Under the pieces are notes generated by a model that was not told the DNA's origin, searched no databases, and saw only the letters and a list, made by a program, of their open reading frames with translations. Below are positions 1 through 8,699 of a DNA stretch of 64,000 nucleotides, in pieces. A program made the position numbers and the translations under genes. This DNA is from Lysinibacillus sp. Its GTDB lineage: Bacteria; Bacillota; Bacilli; Bacillales_A; Planococcaceae. Position 1 is the first letter of the stretch; the number at the start of each line of letters is the position of its first letter. The stretch is taken from assembly GCA_031181585.1 (NCBI GenBank), contig JAPSKP010000001.1, forward strand, positions 152,597 through 216,596, written 5' to 3'.

Positions 1-391
1 GCTCATCAAGCGGCTCTTCCCCTTCCGAAGATACAGTACCATCATCAAACACTGTTGGTGTTTTTGATGATTTTGACTTCACCTTATCAACTAATTGAGT
101 TGATTGCTCTTTCAATTGCTGTGATAATTGTGTTGTTTTCTCCTTAGCTGTTGAAGAAAACTCTACACTCTTGTCCTTTAAATTGACAGCTTGCGTTGCT
201 ACATCGCCACGTAGTTCACGACCTGCTTTTGGTGCCAGCAATAATCCAGCTGCTGCCCCAACGATGCCTCCCACTAATGCACCAATTACGAAATCCTTGA
301 TATTCAAAGTTTCTTCTTCACCGTAAATCGTTCTGTTACTATCCACATAATATACTTGCGGTAAATTGTTTGATGTGCCTTTATTTGTCAT
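1..391 (-). CDS. ytxH: YtxH-family protein, 3' end cut by the window edge
   Basis: The reading frame starts with ATG at 389-391 and is open to base 1, so only the N-terminal ~130 residues are visible. It has a short polar N-terminus, one glycine/alanine-rich hydrophobic segment at about residues 31-50 (motif LLLAPKAG at its end), then a lysine/serine/threonine-rich helical part with several glutamines. That is the YtxH (general stress / DUF-type) pattern. An AGAGGG ribosome site lies just upstream at about 400-405. It follows ytxG, and the pair ytxG-ytxH downstream of murC matches B. subtilis. Its molecular function is not known; members are membrane-anchored stress-associated proteins. The family call is confident; the role is not. 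Confidence 0.85.
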   Translation of the reverse strand, partial: MTNKGTSNNLPQVYYVDSNRTIYGEEETLNIKDFVIGALVGGIVGAAAGLLLAPKAGRELRGDVATQAVNLKDKSVEFSSTAKEKTTQLSQQLKEQSTQLVDKVKSKSSKTPTVFDDGTVSSEGEEPLDE

Positions 392-407
392 TCTTAACAC
401 CCTCTTT

Positions 408-449
408 GTTTTTATTTTTGTTTTTATTTTTGTTTTTATTTTTGTTTTT
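408..449. repeat. 12-bp A/T-rich tandem repeat spanning the ytxG stop
   Basis: The unit GTTTTTATTTTT is repeated about 3.5 times without error: G at 408, 420, 432 and 444 and A at 414, 426 and 438, separated by runs of five T. Read on the minus strand it gives Lys-Gln-Lys-stop over and over, so the last residues and the stop codon of ytxG are made from the repeat and further in-frame stops follow. It abuts the ytxH ribosome site. Confidence 0.9.
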
Positions 450-906
450 CTTCAACGGGAGGCATTGTATCCACTACCGTTATATCCTGATTAATTGTTT
501 TACGCTGTTTCCACTTATCTGCAATCCCCATTGCGACATTGCTCCACTGCACAACCTGTGCAATTTTTTCTTCATTACGTCCCACTTCTTTAGATACAGC
601 TGACGTAACACGTTGTACAGAAGTATTTAATCCGTTTACAGAATCACCGATTCCTTTAACGGCTTGGACTACTGAATTTAACTTCTCGGATTTTTGTGAA
701 ATATCATCCGCTAAGGAATTTGTTTTTGTTAAAAGAGTAGTTGTCTCACGTGTAATTCCTTCCATTTGCCCTTCAATGCCGGCTACTGTTGATGCGATGT
801 TGTTTAAAGTATTCTTTAGTGAGAATAGTGTCATACCAACGCTGATACATAACACTAAAAAACCGATTGCAGCAACCAAAGCTGCGATATACAATACTAC
901 TTCCAT
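436..906 (-). CDS. ytxG: DUF948 membrane protein YtxG
   Basis: A 156-residue protein. Residues 4-30 form one strong N-terminal membrane helix, followed by a long amphipathic, probably coiled-coil segment (about 35-125) typical of DUF948, and a charged tail that ends inside a 12-bp DNA repeat. DUF948 proteins are membrane-tethered helical proteins; YtxG is a general-stress protein in B. subtilis with no assigned enzyme activity. The start is supported by a strong AGGAGGT ribosome site at about 911-917. It sits between murC and ytxH on the same strand, as in B. subtilis, and is probably cotranscribed with ytxH, since only the repeat separates them. Confidence 0.9.
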   Translation of the reverse strand: MEVVLYIAALVAAIGFLVLCISVGMTLFSLKNTLNNIASTVAGIEGQMEGITRETTTLLTKTNSLADDISQKSEKLNSVVQAVKGIGDSVNGLNTSVQRVTSAVSKEVGRNEEKIAQVVQWSNVAMGIADKWKQRKTINQDITVVDTMPPVEEKQK

Positions 907-1011
907 GTGAAGACCTCCTATACATAGTTATCTTTTATGTTCGACAAAATATAAAAAAATCCTGCATCCCTTATGAAAAAACAGCTCATCCTCCAATAAA
1001 GAATAAGCTGC

Positions 1012-1064
1012 TCAAGCTGTTTGTTACATACTTCCCTTACTGCGAGACATTTCAAACAGCTTGA
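1012..1064. other. Inverted repeat between murC and ytxG
   Basis: Perfect 12-bp arms at 1012-1023 (TCAAGCTGTTTG) and 1053-1064 (CAAACAGCTTGA) enclose 29 bases. No T-run follows on the minus strand, so this is not a normal intrinsic terminator. It could fold in the murC-ytxG transcript or bind a protein; nothing in the sequence decides. Confidence 0.5.
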
Positions 1065-1093
1065 TCAGTTATGCACAACATCTATATTTTGTT

Positions 1094-2395
1094 TCACCCT
1101 TGTAAAAGCTGCTCAAACGCATCCTGGAATTTATGTACGTCGCCTGCGCCCATAAATAAGAATACTGCGTCTTTATGCTTCTGCAATGCAGCAATGGCAT
1201 CTGTTTTCAGGATTGCGCTTCCCTCAATTAGGGCCGCTAAATCATTGATCGTCAGCTCACCAGCCTGCTCGCGTGCGGAACCAAAAATATCGCATAAATA
1301 AACTGCATCTGCCTTTGAAAGACTAGCTGCAAAATTTTGCAGAAATGCCTGTGTACGGGAGAATGTATGCGGTTGGAAAACAGCAACAATCTCTCTGTCC
1401 GGATACTTTTGACGAGCTGCCTGTAATGTTGCCGAAATTTCTGTTGGATGATGTGCATAGTCATCTACCAATACATTGTTCCCAATTCTTGTTTCAGTAA
1501 AACGTCTTTTTACGCCGCCATACGTCTTTAAACGCTCTTGTACAAGCTCTGCTGGAATTCCTTCATAATGACATAACGAAATAACTGCAAGCGAATTCAA
1601 CACCGCATGATCACCATACAGCGGGATGAAAAATTTGTGGTAGAACTCATTACGTACATACACTTCAAATTCCGTTCCTTCAGTCGTCTTCACTACATTA
1701 CGCGCAGCAAAGTCGTTTTCTGCTCCTAAACCGTAGTAAACTACAGGAACATTTGCTTGAATACGCTGCAAATACTCATCATCACCGCAAGCAATAATTG
1801 CTTTCTTCACTTGAAGAGCAAGCTCTTCAAATGCATTGTACACATCCTCGATATTTTTAAAATAATCCGGATGGTCAAAATCGATATTTGTCATTACCGC
1901 ATAATCAGGATGATACGCTAGGAAATGACGGCGATATTCGCACGCCTCCATCACAAAATAAGAGGCATCCTTTTTCCCCGAACCCGTACCGTCCCCAATT
2001 AGGAAAGAGGTAGGCATATGACCGCCAATAATATGACTCATCAAACCCGTTGTTGATGTTTTTCCATGCGCTCCTGTGATAGCGATAGATGTATATTTGC
2101 CAATGTAATCCCCTAAAAACTTATGATAGCGGATGACTTCGACACCTAGTTCACGTGCCTTTACTAATTCCGGATGGTCATCTGGAAAAGCATTCCCTGC
2201 AATTACTGTCATGCCTGGTTTAATATTATTTTCATCAAATGGTTTAATTGTTATATTTCGCTCACGCAACGGCTGTTCAGTGAAATAATATGTCTCCACA
2301 TCAGAACCCTGGACCTGCTCTCCAGCATCAAATAAAATCTGTGCCAATGGACTCATACCTGAGCCTTTAATACCTGTAAAATGGTAAAGTGTCAT
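1094..2395 (-). CDS. murC: UDP-N-acetylmuramate--L-alanine ligase MurC
   Basis: 433 residues, the usual length for bacterial MurC. This cytoplasmic enzyme uses ATP to join L-alanine to UDP-MurNAc, the first amino acid added to the peptidoglycan stem peptide. The N-terminal Rossmann part opens with the glycine loop GIKGSGMS (residues 8-15), the central ligase domain carries the ATP-binding GAHGKTSTT (about 108-116), and the C-terminal domain contains the conserved DDYAHHPTE stretch. The ATG has a strong AGGAGGT site at about 2402-2408. It lies between sftA and ytxG. A promoter with an extended -10 lies about 200 bases upstream, leaving a long leader. Function is secure by homology. Confidence 0.98.
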   Translation of the reverse strand: MTLYHFTGIKGSGMSPLAQILFDAGEQVQGSDVETYYFTEQPLRERNITIKPFDENNIKPGMTVIAGNAFPDDHPELVKARELGVEVIRYHKFLGDYIGKYTSIAITGAHGKTSTTGLMSHIIGGHMPTSFLIGDGTGSGKKDASYFVMEACEYRRHFLAYHPDYAVMTNIDFDHPDYFKNIEDVYNAFEELALQVKKAIIACGDDEYLQRIQANVPVVYYGLGAENDFAARNVVKTTEGTEFEVYVRNEFYHKFFIPLYGDHAVLNSLAVISLCHYEGIPAELVQERLKTYGGVKRRFTETRIGNNVLVDDYAHHPTEISATLQAARQKYPDREIVAVFQPHTFSRTQAFLQNFAASLSKADAVYLCDIFGSAREQAGELTINDLAALIEGSAILKTDAIAALQKHKDAVFLFMGAGDVHKFQDAFEQLLQG

Positions 2396-2594
2396 GTTGA
2401 AACCTCCTAGGAGTCTAATGCTCCCGTTAAATATTAGGGAAGTAAGTGGAGAAATCTACGCCTGTTCAAGTGATAGTTGACCAGAGGAAGAATCAGCCCT
2501 GCCGACTAGCCGTCTATTCAATACCCCAAAACGTATAAATCTACACACCTTGCCCCGATTGAATTTTTTTATTTCCTGTTTATTAAAATGACTG
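2396..2594 (-). promoter_or_regulatory. Long 5' leader of murC
   Basis: About 195 transcribed but untranslated bases are implied by the promoter at 2599-2607. The ribosome site lies inside CTCCTAGGAG, which can pair with itself, and an upstream GGGAG (about 2421-2425) could compete for the same CTCCT. A direct repeat 'gtagattt' occurs at both ends of the leader. No known riboswitch or T-box core was recognised, and no intrinsic terminator was seen. A regulatory role is inference. Confidence 0.4.
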
Positions 2595-2598
2595 TTCT

Positions 2599-2607
2599 AT
2601 TATAGCA
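2599..2607 (-). promoter_or_regulatory. Extended -10 promoter for murC
   Basis: Minus-strand TGCTATAAT, that is a consensus -10 TATAAT (2599-2604) preceded by TGN (2605-2607). No good -35 is seen at 17 bases, which fits an extended -10 promoter. It is the only convincing promoter between sftA and murC. Confidence 0.6.
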
Positions 2608-2659
2608 TTTCTTAAGAGGAACGCTACTTGAGGGACTTTTCTAACTTTTCTGAATCCCT

Positions 2660-5600
2660 TTATTCAAACATCGAAATGATATCGGATTCCGTAATAAATA
2701 CATCTCGCGGCTTGCTGCCCTTCTGTTCAGAGACGAAACCGTGTCGCTCTAACATATCGACAAGTCTTGCTGCCCGATTGTAACCGATTTTATATCGACG
2801 CTGGATAGATGAAGTCGAAGCCGTGCCTTGCTCAAACACATAACGGCATACTTCTTCAAATAATTCATCCTGCTCCTCCACAATTTCCGCTTTTTTTAAT
2901 AACTCATCATGCTCAAACATGTATTCCGGCTCACCCTGGTCGCGTACATAAGCGATAATATCCTCGATTTCATCATCAGTCACAAACGTTCCCTGTAAAC
3001 GGACCGGCGCCGGCATACCATTGCCTAAGTAAAGCATATCTCCCCGTCCAAGTAATCTTTCTGCACCCTGCATATCTAAAATTGTACGCGAATCGACAGC
3101 AGATGATACCGCAAACGCAATACGCGTCGGGATATTCGACTTAATCAAGCCCGTTATAACATCAACAGATGGCCGCTGTGTCGCTACAATCAGGTGGATA
3201 CCGCATGCACGCGCCTTTTGGGCAATACGACAGATAGCCTCCTCTACATCAGCAGGTGACATCATCATAAGATCTGCTAATTCATCAATGACAATTAAAA
3301 TATATGGCATCTTTTGTGCGTACTGCCCAGCCTTTTCTGCCTGCTGATTGAAACGTGTAATATCTCTTACTCCTGCGTGCATGAAAAGCTGATAGCGTCT
3401 TTCCATTTCCTCAACGGCCCACTTCAGTGCAGCAGTCGCAGCTTTTACATCTGTAATAACTGGGCTGACAAGGTGCGGAATATGATTGAATGGCGCCAGC
3501 TCTACCATTTTCGGATCAATAAGCATCAGCTTTAGCTCATGCGGATCTGCTTTGTAAAGAAGGCTGACAAGAATTGAATTGATACATACCGACTTTCCTG
3601 AACCTGTCGCTCCCGCTATTAGCCCATGCGGCATTTTCCGAAGGTCGATTGTAACTGGCTGTCCTGTTAAATCAAGACCTAGCGCCGCCTCAAGCGGCGA
3701 TTCAGATTCCTGGAATCCATCACTATCCGTCACTTCCGATAAACGCACAGCACGTGCTACACGATTTGGGATTTCTATCCCGATGGAATGCTTACCAGGT
3801 ATTGGCGCATCAATCCGAATATCCCTTGCTGCAAGCGCCAGCTTGATATCATCTGCCAAGCCGCGCACCTTGCTCACTTTTGTACCATGGGCCACTGTAA
3901 TTTCAAATTGAGTAACAGCCGGTCCCTGGACAATAGATACAATTTCTGCGTCAATATGGAAATAAGAAAGAGCCATGATTAGCCGTTCTCCCTGCTCATC
4001 CATCCATCCCCAATCCTCTGTTTTTTCTTCAGGAGGTGCTAGGAATGATAACGGAGGTTTTTCATAATGACGGCTAAATTTCAGCTCGGTCTGCTCTTCT
4101 TGCACTTCCACCGTCGCTGCTGTCTGTTGTTCTATCTCATGGCCAGGAAGGTTTACAGGAGGTGCCTGCATAAGTTTATCTTCATCCTCTTGATCTTCTG
4201 CTGCAGCATGCAGCAGACGCTCCACTTCATCACCTTGCGGCAGTACACTTCTAGTATTTTCTGCTTCCTCTTCTTCTAAAAGAACAATCGGTAACTGTTT
4301 TAGTGTGTTTTGACTTACCTCTTTTTGTTCCTCAACCAATTGCATACTTGCAGACTCTTCTTTTTCAGTTAATTCTACAATATGCTCCATTTCAGCAGCT
4401 GTCTCTTCTCTTTCCAAAACGGCTACTGCATTAGAAGCTGACTCCCTAGCGATTGCCTTGTCCATATCGTTAGCCGGGATAGACAATACAGTATCTTGCT
4501 CCGAGTGAACGTCTTCTCGGAATGGTTCAGACATCTCGTTCTTTGTTTCTTGTTCTTCTTGCCTTTTTTTTCGTAGCTGCTCTTGCAAAATTTCTTTTGC
4601 AAGCATTTTTTTCTTATCTGAGTTTAGCATGAGTACATTGAAAGGAAGGCGGCTCCCCGCTGAAGCAGGCTTTGGCTCTTCCGGTTTGACTTGTACAAAT
4701 TCATTTTGCTGTGCTTGCTCTACATTTAATTGGCCGATATGAATTGTAGAGTTTTCGATCTTAACATGCTTTACTTGTACATCTGATAATGCATCAGAGG
4801 ACTCTTGCGGCTCTTGTTTTTTAGCTCCAGGGATTGACCCATGGACCATTTTTTCTTCTGATACTTGATTTACAGCTTCTTCTACTGTTTCAATGACAAT
4901 CAAGGAATCGTTTTCCTCATAAAGAGCCGGATCTACTTCAACTGGCTTTTCTTTTTCTTCTATTCCTTCTATTGTTAAATCAATTGTTTTTGTATATGGC
5001 TCATCCAGCATTGTCGCTGCGGCTTCAACTGGCTCTTTCTCTGCAATTTCTTCCTCGTACAAATCTGCTGTTGCAGATAGGTTTTCGTTCTGCTCCTCTT
5101 CATCGCTGAAGAATTCACTAAATTCTCTAATGTGCAATGGCTGATCCATTTCCGTCATATTCATTTCAACAGGCACTATAGTTCTTTCTTCTGCAGTTTC
5201 TCCTGTTTCCGCCTGTTTTTCTGCCATGAGCTGTTCAATCGGCTTTGGTTTTTGAAAACCATGAACCGGGGATGGAACTTCCGTCGGGACAAAACGCTTA
5301 CGATTTTCTAATGGATTTATAAATTCCCGGTTGACCTCTTTTTCATCCAGCATAGTTTTTTTCGGTGGCAGCTCCCGCTTTTCTTTCTTTGTGGCAAGCG
5401 CTCTTTCCTCTTTCTTTATCGAAAGCTTTCGGGCCCCTCTCGGCTGGCTGCGAATCACATTCGAATGGCCCGTACGCTGCTGTCTACGTTCCAGTAGGTC
5501 CCGAATACCCTGAACCTCTACATCATATACTTTGGAGCTGGCGTGCTGTAAATGCTTTGGTAGCTCAAGCGGCTTTTCCTCACTGGATGATGATGTATGT

Positions 5601-5806
5601 GCAGCCTGTGTTTTATGGGTCTGCTTTGGTGCATGAGGAATAATTTCCTCATCTGCAATTAATGGAAAGCGGAAGGAAGTTTTTCTCTCCTTTGGCTGCT
5701 CTTCCTGATACTCCTCAAAATCTTCTTCTACGTATTCTTCATATTCATCATATTGTTCATTATCATTATGAAATAATTCATTAATTTTCTTTTTAAACCA
5801 GTTCAT
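2660..5806 (-). CDS. sftA: DNA translocase SftA (FtsK/SpoIIIE family)
   Basis: 1048 residues, somewhat longer than the B. subtilis protein. The first ~590 residues are a highly acidic, Glu/Gln-rich low-complexity linker with no membrane helix, which separates SftA from the membrane-anchored SpoIIIE. The C-terminal third is the RecA-like motor: Walker A GATGSGKSV, Walker B ILIVIDELADLM, and the LMLIDPKMVEL and QRPSVDVITGLIK stretches of the FtsK family. The last ~65 residues form the winged-helix gamma domain that reads KOPS/SRS-type DNA signals. It pumps chromosome termini away from the septum. Position next to murC and ytpR matches B. subtilis ytpS. The ribosome site is modest. Confidence 0.95.
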   Translation of the reverse strand: MNWFKKKINELFHNDNEQYDEYEEYVEEDFEEYQEEQPKERKTSFRFPLIADEEIIPHAPKQTHKTQAAHTSSSSEEKPLELPKHLQHASSKVYDVEVQGIRDLLERRQQRTGHSNVIRSQPRGARKLSIKKEERALATKKEKRELPPKKTMLDEKEVNREFINPLENRKRFVPTEVPSPVHGFQKPKPIEQLMAEKQAETGETAEERTIVPVEMNMTEMDQPLHIREFSEFFSDEEEQNENLSATADLYEEEIAEKEPVEAAATMLDEPYTKTIDLTIEGIEEKEKPVEVDPALYEENDSLIVIETVEEAVNQVSEEKMVHGSIPGAKKQEPQESSDALSDVQVKHVKIENSTIHIGQLNVEQAQQNEFVQVKPEEPKPASAGSRLPFNVLMLNSDKKKMLAKEILQEQLRKKRQEEQETKNEMSEPFREDVHSEQDTVLSIPANDMDKAIARESASNAVAVLEREETAAEMEHIVELTEKEESASMQLVEEQKEVSQNTLKQLPIVLLEEEEAENTRSVLPQGDEVERLLHAAAEDQEDEDKLMQAPPVNLPGHEIEQQTAATVEVQEEQTELKFSRHYEKPPLSFLAPPEEKTEDWGWMDEQGERLIMALSYFHIDAEIVSIVQGPAVTQFEITVAHGTKVSKVRGLADDIKLALAARDIRIDAPIPGKHSIGIEIPNRVARAVRLSEVTDSDGFQESESPLEAALGLDLTGQPVTIDLRKMPHGLIAGATGSGKSVCINSILVSLLYKADPHELKLMLIDPKMVELAPFNHIPHLVSPVITDVKAATAALKWAVEEMERRYQLFMHAGVRDITRFNQQAEKAGQYAQKMPYILIVIDELADLMMMSPADVEEAICRIAQKARACGIHLIVATQRPSVDVITGLIKSNIPTRIAFAVSSAVDSRTILDMQGAERLLGRGDMLYLGNGMPAPVRLQGTFVTDDEIEDIIAYVRDQGEPEYMFEHDELLKKAEIVEEQDELFEEVCRYVFEQGTASTSSIQRRYKIGYNRAARLVDMLERHGFVSEQKGSKPRDVFITESDIISMFE

Positions 5807-5980
5807 TTCGTATCACTTCTTTCTACTTAAAGGCATAGCTCTTTTATTATAAAATAAATTTCACGTTCACACCTCATAAAAACTGCGTTTACGAAAAAAT
5901 ACATAGTATTGCTTAATTCAATTCACATATACTTTAAACAAATTTTGTAATCAGAAGAATATCATACCTTGGGGATATTA

Positions 5981-6019
5981 AAAAAACCAGCATGGAGGTA
6001 AAGTTCTCCTGCTGGTTTG
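5981..6019 (-). terminator. Intrinsic terminator after ytpR
   Basis: Minus-strand hairpin with 9-bp arms (AAACCAGCA / TGCTGGTTT), extended by GGAG/CTCC, followed by a run of seven T. It lies 7 bases past the ytpR stop and separates the ytpQ-ytpR unit from sftA. Confidence 0.85.
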
Positions 6020-6025
6020 ACCTTG

Positions 6026-6640
6026 TTATTGCGCTGGAACCTGGAAGGCTGCACCTACTTCAGCATTATCCTCCAGTACAAGAATTCCCTTTTCCTGCGG
6101 AGCATCCGGAATAGCTAATTCACGAGCTGAGCAAAGCATTCCGAATGAATCAACCCCACGTAAATTTCCTTCTTTAATTAACAATCCTGAAGGCATTACT
6201 GCCCCGATTTTTGCTACTACTACTTTTTGGCCGGCCTCGACATTCGGAGCACCACAAACAATTTGTAATGTCTCGTTGCCGACGTTTACTTTACAAATAC
6301 TTAATTTATCTGCGTTTGGATGCTTTTCTTTTTCTTCTACTTGTCCAATCACGAACTTTGGAGAAAAGTCTACATTCAACGTTAGCTCTACATTATTTTC
6401 ATTCAATGCCGCTGTTAACTGCTCTACTAATTCAGGCGTTACTTCGACATTTCCTTGTACATCAAGTTTCACATATTTGCTTGCATTAAATAGATTGAAC
6501 CCTTTCACTTCGCCTGTTGCTTCTTCTTTCAGCAGGGCAAAGTCTCCTTTTTTCTCTACAACTGTTTTTTCGATTGCTTCATTTGATAACTGGACTAATA
6601 ATACATCTCCAACATGCTCTCTGTTATACGCTACGTTCAT
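6026..6640 (-). CDS. ytpR: YtpR-family tRNA-binding domain protein
   Basis: 204 residues. The N-terminal ~90 residues match the DUF4479 type of domain; residues ~95-204 form an EMAP/Arc1p-like OB-fold tRNA-binding domain (FVIGQVEEKEKHPNADKL, then LQIVCGAPNVEAGQKV), as found at the N-terminus of the PheT subunit. It probably binds tRNA or structured RNA in the cytoplasm; the physiological role is not established. The ATG overlaps the ytpQ stop as ATGA, so translation is likely coupled, and an AAAGGAG site precedes it. A terminator follows. Family call is firm. Confidence 0.92.
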   Translation of the reverse strand: MNVAYNREHVGDVLLVQLSNEAIEKTVVEKKGDFALLKEEATGEVKGFNLFNASKYVKLDVQGNVEVTPELVEQLTAALNENNVELTLNVDFSPKFVIGQVEEKEKHPNADKLSICKVNVGNETLQIVCGAPNVEAGQKVVVAKIGAVMPSGLLIKEGNLRGVDSFGMLCSARELAIPDAPQEKGILVLEDNAEVGAAFQVPAQ

Positions 6641-7452
6641 TTTTTTTCTTGCTCCTTTGACACTTTGTTTTTCGCTAAGATAAAAATTGGCTCAAGCTCT
6701 CCGTCCTCATATACAAAGGACAGCGACGTGATCGGCACAGTACCTACTGCAAAATAATGCATCGTAAGCTGTGCTAATACATCATAACCTACTTCTGAGC
6801 GAATATCACCTATAATCAGCACATCCTGATGAGGTACAGATACAGTCATATCCCCCTCAATTTTAGCACTCATCTCTTTCAGGAAGCTCTCGTTCAAGAT
6901 ACGGCTTGCATCATAGCCGTCATTATGATTGATAAAATAGAAGATGCTACCTGCTACTTCATCCTTCTTATATTCTGTTGGCAGCTTTTTTACGGAGAAG
7001 CGTGCCGCTTCTCGTACCTGCTCTGCTGTTACATTTAATTTCGGCAGCATAGACTCATCGATCAAGCGGTATGTCGTACCTAGATCTAATGCATAAAAAA
7101 TACGTGTTTCCGCAGTATGGTCTGTCGTTACGAACGTGTGACCCTCTTTGGAAGTCTGTGCGAAAGAAGTGGAGCGGATGATAGGATAAACCTGTGCGAG
7201 ACCGCCAAACCCTTCCTCCTGTTCACGCTCCATCGCTTGGAATGTCTGCTCTATTGTGTAGACGACCTCTTCAATCGCTGCTTCTTTTTTCTGTGTATAT
7301 TTTGCCAGAATTTCAGGTAATGAAATATCCATTCCTCGTTCTAGTGTCTTATGTTCAAGACGCACTTTGTCCTTTTCTTTATCAAATGTCCAATCAAACC
7401 GGTCTTCTCCGAGTCTTTTTTTCAGCTCTTCTACTAGCTGTGGTGATTTCAA
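6637..7452 (-). CDS. ytpQ: DUF1444 family protein YtpQ
   Basis: 271 residues when started at TTG 7450-7452, which has an AAGGAAG ribosome site 8 bases upstream; an upstream TTG reading would pass through a hairpin and overlap the previous gene, so it was rejected. The protein matches DUF1444/UPF0354 (YtpQ): mixed alpha/beta, no membrane segment, conserved stretches such as YALDLGTTYRLIDE. Function is unknown. It overlaps ytpR by four bases and they clearly form one unit. In B. subtilis the thioredoxin-like ytpP precedes ytpQ; here a lipoprotein gene takes that place. Confidence 0.88.
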   Translation of the reverse strand: MKSPQLVEELKKRLGEDRFDWTFDKEKDKVRLEHKTLERGMDISLPEILAKYTQKKEAAIEEVVYTIEQTFQAMEREQEEGFGGLAQVYPIIRSTSFAQTSKEGHTFVTTDHTAETRIFYALDLGTTYRLIDESMLPKLNVTAEQVREAARFSVKKLPTEYKKDEVAGSIFYFINHNDGYDASRILNESFLKEMSAKIEGDMTVSVPHQDVLIIGDIRSEVGYDVLAQLTMHYFAVGTVPITSLSFVYEDGELEPIFILAKNKVSKEQEKK

Positions 7453-7477
7453 TGAGATCACTTCCTTACATAGAAAT

Positions 7478-7501
7478 AACGGTTCACTACTGTGAACCGT
7501 T
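7478..7501. other. Perfect hairpin upstream of ytpQ
   Basis: Ten-base arms AACGGTTCAC / GTGAACCGTT with a four-base loop, 26 bases upstream of the ytpQ TTG and 39 bases past the lipoprotein stop. Neither strand has a full T-run (minus strand continues ATTTCTA), so it may be a weak terminator, a processing or stability element, or an operator. Confidence 0.6.
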
Positions 7502-7540
7502 GTGTTTAAAAGTATTGTATCAAAAAACTGCCGTCTTGTA

Positions 7541-8059
7541 TTATTTTTGCACTTGTACTGATCGTACAATTTCCATCATTTCCGCCAATTTCTCGTCAAT
7601 CTTCTTCCCTTCGGCCATCGTTGTCATCTTGACGCCGCCACTCGATACGATCAGCTCATATTCTTTTTCCCCGTGTTCAATCACTGCCGTGAATCCAAAT
7701 GCTTCTTCAAATTCAAACGTCTCTTTTTCTACAATATTTAAACTTGTATCATTTACAAGATTGTCATAATGCAGACGGCTATCTTCCGCTTCAATCGTGT
7801 TGACAAATAAAATAAACGAGTCTCTCCCCTTTGTGAAGATGTAGTTCATTTCATTTGCCCCTTCTTCTACTTTATAGGCTGGCGGTACATACACGTTAAT
7901 TTTGCCGATTTCTGTTGTTGGGGCTGGTGCTTTCGATTCAAATGTAGTAGCTGCTGATGCAACTCCCTCTGTAATCTGCTCTTCAATTGTTTTGCCGCAT
8001 CCTGCCAGCATAATTGCTACTACTGCCATCAGGACTAAATGAATCCATTTCCGATTCAT
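7541..8059 (-). CDS. Putative lipoprotein of unknown function
   Basis: 172 residues. It starts with a charged MNRKW, a hydrophobic h-region, and the lipobox LAGC with the lipidated cysteine at residue 21, so it should be anchored on the outer face of the cell membrane. The mature part is a small acidic alpha/beta domain with no recognised motif. A GAGGAAATGAC ribosome site supports the ATG. It sits between a DUF84 NTPase gene and ytpQ, at the position held by ytpP in B. subtilis. I do not recognise the family; a substrate-independent adhesion or stress role would be a guess. Confidence 0.85.
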   Translation of the reverse strand: MNRKWIHLVLMAVVAIMLAGCGKTIEEQITEGVASAATTFESKAPAPTTEIGKINVYVPPAYKVEEGANEMNYIFTKGRDSFILFVNTIEAEDSRLHYDNLVNDTSLNIVEKETFEFEEAFGFTAVIEHGEKEYELIVSSGGVKMTTMAEGKKIDEKLAEMMEIVRSVQVQK

Positions 8060-8093
8060 GTCATTTCCTCACTTTCTTTCTATTCTTTCTTAC

Positions 8094-8153
8094 AGCACCC
8101 GCAGGAACTTTTCTAACTATCTCCTGTACAGGAGATAGTTCATTTGAGGTGCT
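8094..8153. repeat. Large palindrome upstream of the lipoprotein gene
   Basis: A perfect 26-bp palindrome occupies 8115-8140 (half-site AACTATCTCCTGT). A second, outer pair AGCACC (8094-8099) / GGTGCT (8148-8153) can extend the fold. There is no T-run on either strand, so an intrinsic terminator is unlikely. The span lies between the DUF84 gene and the lipoprotein gene. Confidence 0.7.
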
Positions 8154-8180
8154 CTTGGATACCTTGATATAGTATTTACT

Positions 8181-8699
8181 TTATTGTTTCATCTGATAGC
8201 GTACTTGTCCTATCAGCAATGTCACGATATGTTCAAACATTTCCTTACGGTCTACCAATCCATCTGTAAAGATGCCGATCGCTCCCGAACGCTGGCGAAT
8301 ATCCTTTGTTTCTGTAAATATATCCATGACAGGTCCAAGCTCTTTTCCAGCATGAATCTGCTCAGCTATTTCTTCCGGTAAAACAAATGATGCGCCGGAA
8401 CTTGAAATAACCGGACCATCCTTAATAGCAACAGCCCCCCAGTTGCAGCAGTAAATTTCTCCATCCAATTCATAAACGCCGCCCTCAAGCCCAAAGCTTA
8501 AATCCGCATTTGTTGCTTCTCTCGTATTGACAGCACGATTGATGGCTCCCTGGCGTGTTTCTGCATCGGAAAATGGCTGATCCGATACACCGGAAGGTAC
8601 ACTAATATATTCAACGTCTATATTTTCAAAGTATTTTTTAGCGATTTCTTCTACCGCTGCGGTTTTTGCTTTGTTTTTTGTTCCTATTGCAATCAGCAA
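8181..8699 (-). CDS. DUF84 family inosine/xanthosine triphosphatase-like protein
   Basis: 172 residues from TTG 8697-8699, which has GGAG nine bases upstream and begins MLIAIGTKNKAK, the usual start of the family; the longer frame adds 15 unrelated residues. DUF84 (YjjX/NTPase) proteins hydrolyse non-canonical purine nucleoside triphosphates such as ITP and XTP. The signature SGVSDQPFSDAETRQGA, a Gly-rich FGLEGGVYE stretch and a C-terminal IGIFTDGLVDR fit this family. It is cytoplasmic. It lies between the M42 peptidase gene and the lipoprotein gene, not a position I know from B. subtilis. Confidence 0.87.
   Translation of the reverse strand: MLIAIGTKNKAKTAAVEEIAKKYFENIDVEYISVPSGVSDQPFSDAETRQGAINRAVNTREATNADLSFGLEGGVYELDGEIYCCNWGAVAIKDGPVISSSGASFVLPEEIAEQIHAGKELGPVMDIFTETKDIRQRSGAIGIFTDGLVDRKEMFEHIVTLLIGQVRYQMKQ

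Noticed and set aside
3579..3911. 110-residue frame antisense to sftA
   Set aside because: Sits opposite the conserved motor domain, no ribosome site.
7194..7769. 191-residue plus-strand frame
   Set aside because: It is antisense across ytpQ and the lipoprotein gene, with no ribosome site.
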